Assembly (NCBI GenBank): GCA_013042255.1
Contig: JABDQK010000218.1
Span: forward strand, 1-18,189
Direction of reading: 5' to 3'
Source: Flavobacteriaceae bacterium
Lineage (GTDB): Bacteria > Bacteroidota > Bacteroidia > Flavobacteriales > Flavobacteriaceae
DNA: 18,189 nucleotides
The notes under the pieces were generated by a model that was given only the letters and a program-made list of their open reading frames with translations, searched no databases and was not told where the DNA came from. The translations under genes were made by a program, and so were the position numbers. This document shows positions 9,843 to 17,558 of the stretch, piece by piece (position 1 is the stretch's first letter; the number at the start of each line of letters is the position of its first letter).

Positions 9843-10388
9843 ATGATTCAAAATTATTTAGAGGAAATTAAATCTGAACTACAAAGGGCTGCCTCTGAAA
9901 AAGACCACCCTTTTCGCTATTTTACCCTGGCCACAGTGGGTTTGGAGCGAGTCGCCCGACTTAGAACTGTCGTTTTGCGAAAATTTGAGAAGGATCTGAA
10001 ACTTATTTTCTATACAGACAGCAGATCAAAAAAAATGATCCATTTACAGGAAAATAAAAATGTTGGCCTGTTATTTTACGATCCGCAGACGCTGACCCAG
10101 ATTCGAATGGAAGGAATAGCCAATGTTATTCAGGATAAGGAGGCTATCGCCAAAGCATGGGATGAAATAGAGCTAAAAGCAAGAAAAGATTATACAACGG
10201 TGTCCACACCCGGAACAAGCCTCGACAGTCCAGATCAGTTAGACTACCTCGACGATGAAGATCATTTTTGTATCATTGAAATCATCCCTTTTAAAATAGA
10301 GTACCTTCAGTTGAAACGTCCTAATCACATTCGTGTAAATTTTTCCCGGGAGGTTAATCGGTGGGAGGGTGAATTTATTGTCCCATAG
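9843..10388 (+). CDS. Pyridoxamine 5'-phosphate oxidase-like FMN-binding protein
   Basis: A 181-residue split-barrel flavin-binding protein of the pyridoxamine 5'-phosphate oxidase superfamily. Visible marks are RLRTVVLR (39-46), a typical FMN-phosphate contact, and FYTDSRSKK (56-64), the second FMN strand and turn. A VGLLFYDP strand and a C-terminal W-x-GEFIVP, echoing the W...P end of PdxH, are also present. It is shorter than PdxH (about 215 residues) and fits the Alr4036-like/Pyridox_oxase_2 branch, so vitamin B6 oxidation is not proven; it may use another flavin or F420-type substrate. Cytoplasmic. It converges with the PLP-dependent decarboxylase gene (12-base gap). Confidence 0.85.
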   Translation: MIQNYLEEIKSELQRAASEKDHPFRYFTLATVGLERVARLRTVVLRKFEKDLKLIFYTDSRSKKMIHLQENKNVGLLFYDPQTLTQIRMEGIANVIQDKEAIAKAWDEIELKARKDYTTVSTPGTSLDSPDQLDYLDDEDHFCIIEIIPFKIEYLQLKRPNHIRVNFSREVNRWEGEFIVP

Positions 10389-10400
10389 AATCTATGCAAT

Positions 10401-11777
10401 CTAAGGTTCTCCCAGGGTATCTAAAATAACCCTGATGTCTTCTTCTGTAGTATCCGGATTGATAAAACAAAAGCGCAATACCGTCTGGTAATCCCCTTCG
10501 GCTTTCCACAAGGTTGGCGTCACCAAAGCTATCCCATCCCTGTGATTTCGGTAGGTCCACTCTTTATACTGTTGTGCATTCCAGCCTTCACGCCGGAATA
10601 AGACACAAGACAAGCTGGGCGGTCTCACCAGGGATAGTTCTGATCTCCCTTCTATTAATTCACCGGCCTTATTAGCCAATTCTATACCCCGTTCCACAGC
10701 CCATTTGTACTTCTCGGTGCCATGAGTTGCCAGGGAAAACCACAGAGGCATTCCCCTTAACCTTCGGGTTAACTGGATCTGATAATCAGCGGGATTAAAG
10801 CCGCTGGCTCCTTCATCTTTAAAAATATCGAGGTAAGATCCCTCCTGAGAATGCGCCTCCAGGGCAAGCGCAGGCTCTTTATATAGGATAGCTCCACAAT
10901 CATATGGGGAAAAAAGCCATTTATGCGGGTCGATGGTAATACTGTCTGCCTTTTCAATCCCATTGAAAAGATGTCTTACCGATTCTGCAACCAGTGCACC
11001 ACCTCCGTAAGCTGCATCTACATGAAACCACAGCTCTTCTTTTACACAAACGGCGGCAATACCCTCAAGATCATCTATTATTCCGGCATTGGTAGTCCCA
11101 CCGGTAGCCACAATAGCGAACAATCGTTCTCGTTTATCAATATCCATCGAATTGATCTGCTCCTGCAGGGCTAATCTGGTCATAGATCCGTCGGTTTCAA
11201 CTAGGTGGACATCGGCATCGATCACTTTGGCCATTGCCTTAATGGACGAATGCGCCCCTGAAGAAGTTATAATCAGTCCTTTCTTGTTGCAATTTTCCGG
11301 CTTTTTACGCCACTTTTCACGGGCAGTGACCATAGCGGAGAGATTGGCAGCGGTTCCCCCGCTGGTAAAAACACCAAAAGCACCTGTAGGCATGCCCGTA
11401 AGGGAAACCAACCATTTCATCGCCTGGTTCTCACAGAAAATTCCTCCTGCCCCTTCCATCCAATAAGCTCCATGGATACTGGAGGCCGAAGTAACCAAAT
11501 CGAACATCACAGCGGCTCGCGTTGGCGAGGCCGGAACAAATGCAAGATGCCTGGGATGGTCTATAGGGACTGTTGACTTAACCAGTACATCGCGAAACAG
11601 CTCAAAAGCCTTCTCCCCTCCTATCCCCTCAGGAGTTATAGTCTCCCCTACCAGGGCAAACAGCTCTTCTTCCTTTTTTATATCTCCTAAGGAGGGTGAT
11701 GTATTGGTAATCCTGTTGATGGCATATTTCATGACATCGAGTGTCATTTCTACCAAATCGATATCTATGTTGTGCAT
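10401..11777 (-). CDS. Group II PLP-dependent decarboxylase
   Basis: A 458-residue cytoplasmic enzyme of the pyridoxal-dependent decarboxylase family (aromatic-L-amino-acid, glutamate and diaminobutyrate decarboxylases). It would remove CO2 from an amino acid to give an amine. The PLP-lysine is K286 in TIDPHKWLF. FHVDAAYGGG (251-260) holds the Asp (D254) that binds the pyridine nitrogen. H176 in SSGAHSSIK is the ring-stacking histidine. VFTSGGTAAN (137-146) binds the phosphate. IHGAYWMEGAGG in the N-terminal part replaces the substrate-loop signature of well-known subtypes, so the substrate cannot be named. The ATG is at 11777, 54 bases after the bshC stop, in the same direction. Some homologues carry the loose label 'aspartate aminotransferase family'. 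Confidence 0.92.
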   Translation of the reverse strand: MHNIDIDLVEMTLDVMKYAINRITNTSPSLGDIKKEEELFALVGETITPEGIGGEKAFELFRDVLVKSTVPIDHPRHLAFVPASPTRAAVMFDLVTSASSIHGAYWMEGAGGIFCENQAMKWLVSLTGMPTGAFGVFTSGGTAANLSAMVTAREKWRKKPENCNKKGLIITSSGAHSSIKAMAKVIDADVHLVETDGSMTRLALQEQINSMDIDKRERLFAIVATGGTTNAGIIDDLEGIAAVCVKEELWFHVDAAYGGGALVAESVRHLFNGIEKADSITIDPHKWLFSPYDCGAILYKEPALALEAHSQEGSYLDIFKDEGASGFNPADYQIQLTRRLRGMPLWFSLATHGTEKYKWAVERGIELANKAGELIEGRSELSLVRPPSLSCVLFRREGWNAQQYKEWTYRNHRDGIALVTPTLWKAEGDYQTVLRFCFINPDTTEEDIRVILDTLGEP

Positions 11778-11831
11778 GGGTGGGTTATTAAAATAAATTT
11801 ATTCGATATCAAACCTGAAATTTCTGAATAA

Positions 11832-13436
11832 TCAGGAAAATCGAAGAACGTAAAATTCCTTTGCCAGCGGATCGAGAGATTTTATAAGCTTAGGAATCAG
11901 ATCTTCCCCTATGTCGAGATAGAGTTCTGAAAAATTGAGACTGCGTTCCTGAAGGGATTGATTTGGAAATAATTCATTCTGGATTTCGGTCATCCGAACT
12001 ACCTGATCTTTTAGCTTTCTTTTCTGAGCCTTCAACAGCCTTTTTTCTAGATTGTCGAGTCCTTTTAATTGTTTTACTTCCTGAGCTTTCACTGCTCCCA
12101 GAAACGATTTGTCTGTTTTCTCTGCCAGCCCATATAGTTCTTTAAATTGTTCTTTGAGGTGATTTCTCTGAGGGCTAAAATCAATATCTATATTAGAAAT
12201 TTCACGTATTTTCTTGTTGATCAGGCGATTCTGGTCCAGGAAAAGATCGGCTACCTCAAGGTTCATTTTTTGAAGCTTGCGTTGCTGTTTCTCCGTGATC
12301 ACCAGGGCTGAATTGCGCAGGAGGAGAATAGGGAAAGGTACTTCCACGGCATCAAAAAAAGATTTTAATTCCAGCCAGTAGGCCAGTTCACCTCCACCGC
12401 CGATATAACACAAATTAGGTAGTATTACCTCCTGATACAGGGGCCTGGCAATTACATTGGGAGAGAACCGTTCCGGATATTCCTCAATTTCTTTTGTTAT
12501 CTCTTCTTTGGTAAACTGAAGGGATGTGTTATTTACAAAAAACTTCCCATTTTTTTCAATGATACGTTCTCTGAGCCCTTCTTTTAAATAAAAATAATTG
12601 ATCTCCCTGGGATTGACCTGAATATTATATCCTACTGCAGAGGATTCCAGTTTATTTATGGTCTTTGATACTTCATTAAATGCAATGTTTTGGAACAGAT
12701 CTTGTTTGATATAAGGAACAAGGGCTCGTTTTAATAAGGCATCATCTCCATCTACAATTACGAGGCCTTCTTTTCCAAAAAGCTCATTTGCAAGGTAACG
12801 GGTTGCAGAAGCCAGATCGTCATGTTTCAGATAAGCCTCTTTAAAAAGGTGTTTCAGTCCGGCAGCGAACTTACCGGCTCCCATTTCGAGAGTGAGCATT
12901 TGCAGGACCCCGTCGAGCCCTTTTGTAGATAAACTTCCTACCGCACCCTCCGATTCACGATTCCACTGCAACTTTTTCCCTTTAAAATTGAAGTAATTGA
13001 TCTCCTCAAAATCGTGGTCCTCTGTTGCCATCCAGTACACAGGCACAAAATGGTAGTCGGGGTACTTTTTCCTAAGTGTCGTGCAGAGATTTATAGTAGA
13101 AATAATCTTGTAAAGAAAGTAAAGGGGACCTGTAAAAAGATTCAGCTGATGACCCGTAACGATCGTAAATGTATTGTTTTCCGACAGCAGTTTTATATGT
13201 TCCTTCGTTCTGGCCGATGCCGAAACCTCGCTGTACTGTTTTCTCAGAGCCTTCACCAGAACAGTCCGTTGCTTTTCTGTAATTGACTGTTTTTTTTCCT
13301 CTAGTTGTAACTTAAAGGACTCTAAGTTTGGGAATCTGGCGTAGAACGGTTTTAATGAGTCAGACTCATCCAGGTAGTCATTGATAAGATCTGAAAAGTA
13401 CCCGGTTTTTCGGAATGGGATTCCTTCTAACTGCAT
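11832..13436 (-). CDS. bshC: Bacillithiol biosynthesis cysteine-adding enzyme BshC
   Basis: The putative cysteine ligase that joins cysteine to glucosamine-malate in the last step of bacillithiol synthesis. Bacillithiol is the low-molecular-weight thiol of Bacillota, Deinococcota and many Bacteroidota. The 534 residues match the family. Marks are VTGHQLNLFTGPLYFLYK (93-110), YWMATEDHDFEEI (134-146), and CYIGGGGELAYW (343-354), the latter lining the active-site pocket of the Rossmann-like core. A coiled coil spans about 420-480. ATG at 13436, with a good promoter upstream (13457-13491). The other pathway genes (bshA, bshB) are not in the window. It probably shares a transcript with the decarboxylase downstream. 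Confidence 0.95.
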   Translation of the reverse strand: MQLEGIPFRKTGYFSDLINDYLDESDSLKPFYARFPNLESFKLQLEEKKQSITEKQRTVLVKALRKQYSEVSASARTKEHIKLLSENNTFTIVTGHQLNLFTGPLYFLYKIISTINLCTTLRKKYPDYHFVPVYWMATEDHDFEEINYFNFKGKKLQWNRESEGAVGSLSTKGLDGVLQMLTLEMGAGKFAAGLKHLFKEAYLKHDDLASATRYLANELFGKEGLVIVDGDDALLKRALVPYIKQDLFQNIAFNEVSKTINKLESSAVGYNIQVNPREINYFYLKEGLRERIIEKNGKFFVNNTSLQFTKEEITKEIEEYPERFSPNVIARPLYQEVILPNLCYIGGGGELAYWLELKSFFDAVEVPFPILLLRNSALVITEKQQRKLQKMNLEVADLFLDQNRLINKKIREISNIDIDFSPQRNHLKEQFKELYGLAEKTDKSFLGAVKAQEVKQLKGLDNLEKRLLKAQKRKLKDQVVRMTEIQNELFPNQSLQERSLNFSELYLDIGEDLIPKLIKSLDPLAKEFYVLRFS

Positions 13437-13456
13437 ATTGGTTTGTTACTGCTTTT

Positions 13457-13491
13457 CAAAGATAAGGTTCTGGCGATTCTCAATTCCCAAA
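13457..13491 (-). promoter_or_regulatory. Bacteroidota-type promoter for bshC
   Basis: On the minus strand, TTTG (13488-13491) and, after 23 bases, TATCTTTG (13457-13464). This fits TTTG-N17-23-TAnnTTTG. The -7 box ends 20 bases before the bshC ATG. Confidence 0.55.
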
Positions 13492-13627
13492 AATACGTTA
13501 AGTTGTTTCAAATTCAATGTACTTCCCAATTGATGGAATAAAACATGATCTTTCCTTTCTGTTTAGTGCCCTAATCCTGGCTTGTAATTCGTAGTATATT
13601 TCAAATGATCAATTCGATTTAAATCCT

Positions 13628-13635
13628 TAGATTTG
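13628..13635 (+). promoter_or_regulatory. -7 box TAGATTTG upstream of the M14 peptidase gene
   Basis: Exact TAnnTTTG, 24 bases before the ATG at 13660; no clear -33 TTTG. It overlaps by two bases the inverted repeat at 13634-13649, which would surround the start of transcription. Confidence 0.4.
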
Positions 13636-13659
13636 AGATTCGCATCTCATATATTTCCT

Positions 13660-16116
13660 ATGAAAAAACAGATACTTTCTTTACTTTTTATACTTCCGTT
13701 ATTAACTTTTTCTCAGAATATTCAATCCCCTTCAGAATTCCTTGGTTACGAGCTGGGAACTCAGTTCTCCAGGCACCACCAGGTGGTTGAGTATTACAAA
13801 TACCTGGCGGCTTCAGCGGCCGACCGGGTTCAACTGATACCATACGGCAAAACTAATGAGAGACGGCCCCTGCTATTGGCTTACGTATCATCGCCGGAAA
13901 ACATGAGGAACCTTGAGACTATCAGGCAGGAGCATCTTCAAAGCACTACAGGAGGAGGAAATGCTTCCAAAGCCATCGTCTGGCTGAGTTACAACGTACA
14001 CGGGAACGAAAGCGTAAGTACAGAAGCGTCTATGCAGACCATCTATGAACTGCTGACCAGTAAAAAGGAATATCTGGAAAACACCGTGATCATCATTGAT
14101 CCCTGTATAAACCCCGATGGTCGCGATCGTTATATCAACTTCTACAATTCATTTAAAAATACGCCCTACCAGGTAAACCCTGACAGTAAAGAACATCATG
14201 AAGGCTGGTTAAGCGGGCGCGCCAATCACTATATGTTCGATCTCAATCGGGATTGGGCGTGGCTAACCCAGGTGGAGAGCCGGCAACGACTTGTAATGTA
14301 CAACCAGTGGCTCCCGCACATACACGTGGATTTCCACGAGCAGGGAGTTGATAATCCCTACTTTTTTGCCCCTTCTGCCGAGCCTTATCACGAAGTAGTT
14401 ACACCTTTCCAACGGTCCTTCCAGGAGACCCTTGGCAGAAATCATGCAAAGTATTTTGATGCAAATGGCTGGTTCTATTTTACCAAGGAGCGTTTTGATC
14501 TCTTCTATCCCAGTTATGGGGACACCTATCCCACCTATAATGGGGCAATAGGGATGACCTATGAACAGGGAGGTAGCGGACGCGCTGGTCTGGGAGTAAA
14601 AACCAGTATAGGAGACACCCTAACCCTTGAAGACAGAATAGCCCACCATCACACCACAGGTTTATCAACTATTGAGGTAGCTTCTCAAAATGCAACAAGT
14701 CTTAACGAGGAGTTCAGGAAGTTTTATCAACCCAAGAATTTTAAGTACAAAAGTTATGTGCTCGATGGAAATTCGGACCATATCAATGCGCTGGCCAGCT
14801 TATTGGAACAGCATAAAATCGAATATGGCAGAGGGACAAACGGACAGGTCAAAGGCTTCGAATATAAGTCGGGTAAAAGCGGGAGCATGCAAATGAATTC
14901 CAACAGCCTGGTAGTGTCAACGAATCAGGCCAAGGGCACCATGGTCAAAGTCTTGTTTGAGCCAGATGCTGCATTAAGCGATTCCCTTACTTATGATATT
15001 ACCGCCTGGTCTATGCCTTATGCCTACGGACTGGATGCCATCGCTTCGAATAGCATTGTAAAGTCGGTCCCAATACAAAATAAGCAGAGCTATCCAAAGC
15101 CAGCAGCAGATTCCTATGCCTATGTCACCGATTGGAATAGTATGGAAGATGCGCGTTTTTTGGCTCAACTTCTCAATGCGGGAATAAAGGTGAGAACTTC
15201 GCATTTACCTTTCACCCTGGAGGGGAATACTTTTAACAGGGGAAGCCTTATCATTACCAGGGCGGATAACCCTGATAGCGCAAGTATGAATCGATTTTTC
15301 GAAATCATAAGCGAATTCCCTCAGAAAGAGGTCACCTCTGTTTCAACCGGTTTTGTAGACAAGGGAAAAGACTTTGGTTCCAGTGAGGTTAAGATGATAA
15401 ATCCGGCAAAAATAGCTGTTCTTTCGGGGGAACCTACCTCCTCCCTGAGTTTCGGAGAAGTGTGGCATTTCTTTGAACAGCAACTGAATTATCCTCTGAC
15501 CGTACTTGATGCAGATTATTTCAGAAGGGTGGATCTTTCAGAATACGACGTACTTGTCCTTCCAAATGGACGGGGTTACCGTTCCTTTCTGGATGAAGGT
15601 GTATTGTCCAAAATCAAAGGATGGGTTGAAAGCGGAGGCCGCTTGGTTGCCATGGGTAATGCTATTACCGCATTGGAAGGGAAAGAAGGGTTCGGGATTA
15701 AAGCCCGCGAGAATTCAAAAGAAGAGGGCGATAATGATGAAGAACCCGGATTGTACGAAGATATGCAACGAGAACGTATGAAGAATCAGATCACCGGGGC
15801 CATATTCAAAACAAAGGTAGACCCAACACATCCACTGGCCTTCGGATATGGAGATACTTACTTCAGTCTGAAACTTGGCAATGCGCGTTATGAATATCTG
15901 AAATACGGGTCGGTAGCCTATCTGGAAGAGAATACGCGGCCCATGTCTGGTTTCGCAGGAAGTGAAGCGCAAAAAATGATTGCAAACACCCTTGTATTTG
16001 GCGTTGAAAACAACGGGCGTGGTCAGGTGGTCTATATGGTTGATAATCCATTGTTCCGAGGTTTCTGGGAAAATGGGAAACTCTTTTTTGTCAACGCTTT
16101 ATTTATGTTGGATTAA
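13660..16116 (+). CDS. Secreted M14 family zinc peptidase with C-terminal amidotransferase-like domain
   Basis: An 818-residue secreted zinc carboxypeptidase-like enzyme. The signal peptide (1-18) ends LLTFSQ, a common flavobacterial form. The M14 domain (about 25-345) has the zinc motif H114-G-N-E117 in YNVHGNES, NPDGRDR (151-157) for substrate carboxylate binding, and FDLNRDW (193-199). H226 in VDFHEQG is the likely third zinc ligand, and E302 in TYEQGG the likely general base. The C-terminal part has a class I amidotransferase/DJ-1-like fold (about 584-690: KIAVLSGE ... YDVLVLPNGRG ... GGRLVAMGNA), where the usual nucleophile-elbow Cys is replaced by M665. It is probably periplasmic or extracellular, degrading peptides. 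The frame extends to a TTG at 13633, but the ATG at 13660 begins the signal peptide. The next gene follows after 12 bases. Confidence 0.94.
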   Translation: MKKQILSLLFILPLLTFSQNIQSPSEFLGYELGTQFSRHHQVVEYYKYLAASAADRVQLIPYGKTNERRPLLLAYVSSPENMRNLETIRQEHLQSTTGGGNASKAIVWLSYNVHGNESVSTEASMQTIYELLTSKKEYLENTVIIIDPCINPDGRDRYINFYNSFKNTPYQVNPDSKEHHEGWLSGRANHYMFDLNRDWAWLTQVESRQRLVMYNQWLPHIHVDFHEQGVDNPYFFAPSAEPYHEVVTPFQRSFQETLGRNHAKYFDANGWFYFTKERFDLFYPSYGDTYPTYNGAIGMTYEQGGSGRAGLGVKTSIGDTLTLEDRIAHHHTTGLSTIEVASQNATSLNEEFRKFYQPKNFKYKSYVLDGNSDHINALASLLEQHKIEYGRGTNGQVKGFEYKSGKSGSMQMNSNSLVVSTNQAKGTMVKVLFEPDAALSDSLTYDITAWSMPYAYGLDAIASNSIVKSVPIQNKQSYPKPAADSYAYVTDWNSMEDARFLAQLLNAGIKVRTSHLPFTLEGNTFNRGSLIITRADNPDSASMNRFFEIISEFPQKEVTSVSTGFVDKGKDFGSSEVKMINPAKIAVLSGEPTSSLSFGEVWHFFEQQLNYPLTVLDADYFRRVDLSEYDVLVLPNGRGYRSFLDEGVLSKIKGWVESGGRLVAMGNAITALEGKEGFGIKARENSKEEGDNDEEPGLYEDMQRERMKNQITGAIFKTKVDPTHPLAFGYGDTYFSLKLGNARYEYLKYGSVAYLEENTRPMSGFAGSEAQKMIANTLVFGVENNGRGQVVYMVDNPLFRGFWENGKLFFVNALFMLD

Positions 16117-16128
16117 TAAGAAAATGCA

Positions 16129-16323
16129 ATGACACATTACAAAGTAGAAACACTCGTTTATTACTCAAAATTATTTGCCGGACGTAATCATATCCTGGAA
16201 GCATCTAAAAAAGGAATACAGGATAAATTGAATAAGTATTCAGTAGACGGGTGGAAACTTACCTCAACAGACGCCACCCAGTTCGGGGCGGCGATGTATA
16301 TCTATTTATATTTTGAAAAATAG
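16129..16323 (+). CDS. Small DUF4177-like protein
   Basis: A 64-residue protein with no signal peptide. It resembles DUF4177: HYKVETLVYY at the start, a helix (GIQDKLNKYS), VDGWKLTSTDA in the middle, and a final strand MYIYLYFEK. These are the usual 'YKV ... GW-x-L ... F' features of the family. Function unknown; probably cytoplasmic. It lies 12 bases after the M14 peptidase stop, so it is cotranscribed, and ends three bases before the stop of the convergent DUF3667 gene. Confidence 0.8.
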   Translation: MTHYKVETLVYYSKLFAGRNHILEASKKGIQDKLNKYSVDGWKLTSTDATQFGAAMYIYLYFEK

Positions 16324-16344
16324 CCTTTAATAAAGCATAAAGGC
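16323..16344 (-). terminator. Possible terminator shared by convergent genes, spanning both stop codons
   Basis: GCCTTT (16323-16328) and AAAGGC (16339-16344) form a 6-bp stem with a 10-base loop. On the minus strand it is followed by TATTTTTC, a usable U-tract for the DUF3667 transcript; the plus strand continues CATAAAAATTATT. The hairpin includes the last base of the DUF4177 stop and the whole DUF3667 stop. Confidence 0.4.
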
Positions 16345-17403
16345 CATAAAAATTATTCCTATAAACGCCATGGGAAGTATCAACAACATATAGATAAAGG
16401 AAATAATATTGGCTTTGAGGAAAGCACCAATCCAGCTGCTTCGATAAAAATTCCGAAGGGCGATGATCAGGTACAACAGGTAAGACAGGGTAATTATTAC
16501 TTCCAGCCAAACAGGAACTTCAAATACCTTATTTGCGAGTATGATTATACAAAATGCCGTAAATAAAAAGGTAAAGAAGTAAAAACTAAACACCATATGA
16601 TGTGCAAAATTCCCTCGCCTCCAATAAAACACCTTTAAAAGGAGGGCAAATAGGGGCATCAGTAAAAACATGGCAATGGGAATAGTATCATAAAAGGTTT
16701 GTAATATCCCCCCTCCTCTCTGCACATAAAGTTTCAGCATTTGTTCATAAAACCGGCGATTCAGACCAGTAGCATCCTCCTCCATCCCCATAGCTTTTAG
16801 TTTTTCATTCTGAGGTGCGTCAATGGCGATAAGGGAGTCGAGAACTTCCTTGTCAAAATCTAAGGTCATCCCCTGGTTCATACTCGTTGGGTTCTCAGCG
16901 GTTTCCGTCATAACCGAATCGATAATGTTGATATCCTCGTCTGAGATGCCCCATTTGTCCTTATTTTTTTTGATCATGTCTTTTGTCTTGATCAATTGCA
17001 GGGAATCTTTGGAACTCAGTTTAATGCTGTCTGGTGCGATTTCTAACTCCGGTTTGTCCATACCCTTTTTAAAGGCTTCAGTCATTTCATTATCGGCCTT
17101 GCGGATGTTAAAAGAAAAGAGAAAGAAAAATAGGACCGAGATAAATAAGTAGAATTGAGCCGGATGCAGATATTTAAGTCTTTTTCCATCTACAAACCTC
17201 CTGGCCAGGATTCCGGGCCTGAACATCAAGGGAATAAAACTTCGGAAGAATCGCGCATCAACCGAGAAATAATCACTAATGGTCTTGCTGAAAAGAACAC
17301 CGAAAGTAAGCTTATCAGAAATTTCCTGCCCGCAGCGGGGGCAAAATTCATAAGAGGGTTCCAGAATATTGTCACAGTTCTTGCAACGAGGTTGGTCGGC
17401 CAT
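16327..17403 (-). CDS. DUF3667 zinc-ribbon membrane protein
   Basis: A 358-residue integral membrane protein of the DUF3667 family. The N-terminal zinc ribbon is C7-x-x-C10 and C21-x-x-C24 (in CPRCGQ). It is followed by a conserved amphipathic part, FRSFIPLMFRPGILARRFVDGKR (starting near 53) and YLHPAQFYLF. The first membrane segment is at about 84-99. Then comes a long polar, charged loop (about 101-238), and four hydrophobic segments at about 240-260, 268-291, 298-318 and 330-356. Function unknown; the family is common in Bacteroidota. ATG at 17403. Its stop is 3 bases from that of the convergent DUF4177 gene. It is divergent from the AlkD-like gene, with a 155-base gap. Confidence 0.9.
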   Translation of the reverse strand: MADQPRCKNCDNILEPSYEFCPRCGQEISDKLTFGVLFSKTISDYFSVDARFFRSFIPLMFRPGILARRFVDGKRLKYLHPAQFYLFISVLFFFLFSFNIRKADNEMTEAFKKGMDKPELEIAPDSIKLSSKDSLQLIKTKDMIKKNKDKWGISDEDINIIDSVMTETAENPTSMNQGMTLDFDKEVLDSLIAIDAPQNEKLKAMGMEEDATGLNRRFYEQMLKLYVQRGGGILQTFYDTIPIAMFLLMPLFALLLKVFYWRRGNFAHHMVFSFYFFTFLFTAFCIIILANKVFEVPVWLEVIITLSYLLYLIIALRNFYRSSWIGAFLKANIISFIYMLLILPMAFIGIIFMAFMLY

Positions 17404-17524
17404 CGGTTGATTTTTGCATAAAATTAGAAAAAAGATTGGTTCAGGCAGGAACTAAATAATTTCGGTATTAAATTAAGGGCATTACATAGGTTTTCGAACC
17501 TTCCCGCTTTTATTCCTCAAATAT

Positions 17525-17532
17525 TATATTTG
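17525..17532 (+). promoter_or_regulatory. -7 box TATATTTG upstream of the AlkD-like gene
   Basis: Exact TAnnTTTG, 26 bases before the proposed TTG start at 17559, a spacing like those of the other genes here. No clear -33 TTTG. It is followed by GGGAGGAG (17532-17539), which resembles a ribosome site but is about 19 bases from the TTG. Confidence 0.35.
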
Positions 17533-17558
17533 GGAGGAGAAGAAAACATCACAAGATT

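Larger units (their letters stand above)
13437..13659. other. Divergent intergenic region between bshC and the M14 peptidase gene
   Basis: This 223-base region has no gene. It holds the bshC promoter on the minus strand and a -7-like box on the plus strand. It also contains a 10-bp palindrome GATTTAAATC (13616-13625) and an inverted repeat TGAGAT-TCGC-ATCTCA (13634-13649) just before the peptidase ATG. The middle (about 13500-13610) shows nothing I recognise. Confidence 0.5.

Noticed and set aside
13633..13659. Upstream TTG start for the M14 peptidase
   Set aside because: It would precede a clean signal peptide beginning MKKQILS and would overlap the -7 box and the inverted repeat.
17489..17500. 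GGTT-TTCG-AACC mini hairpin
   Set aside because: Only a 4-bp stem with no U-tract; likely by chance.
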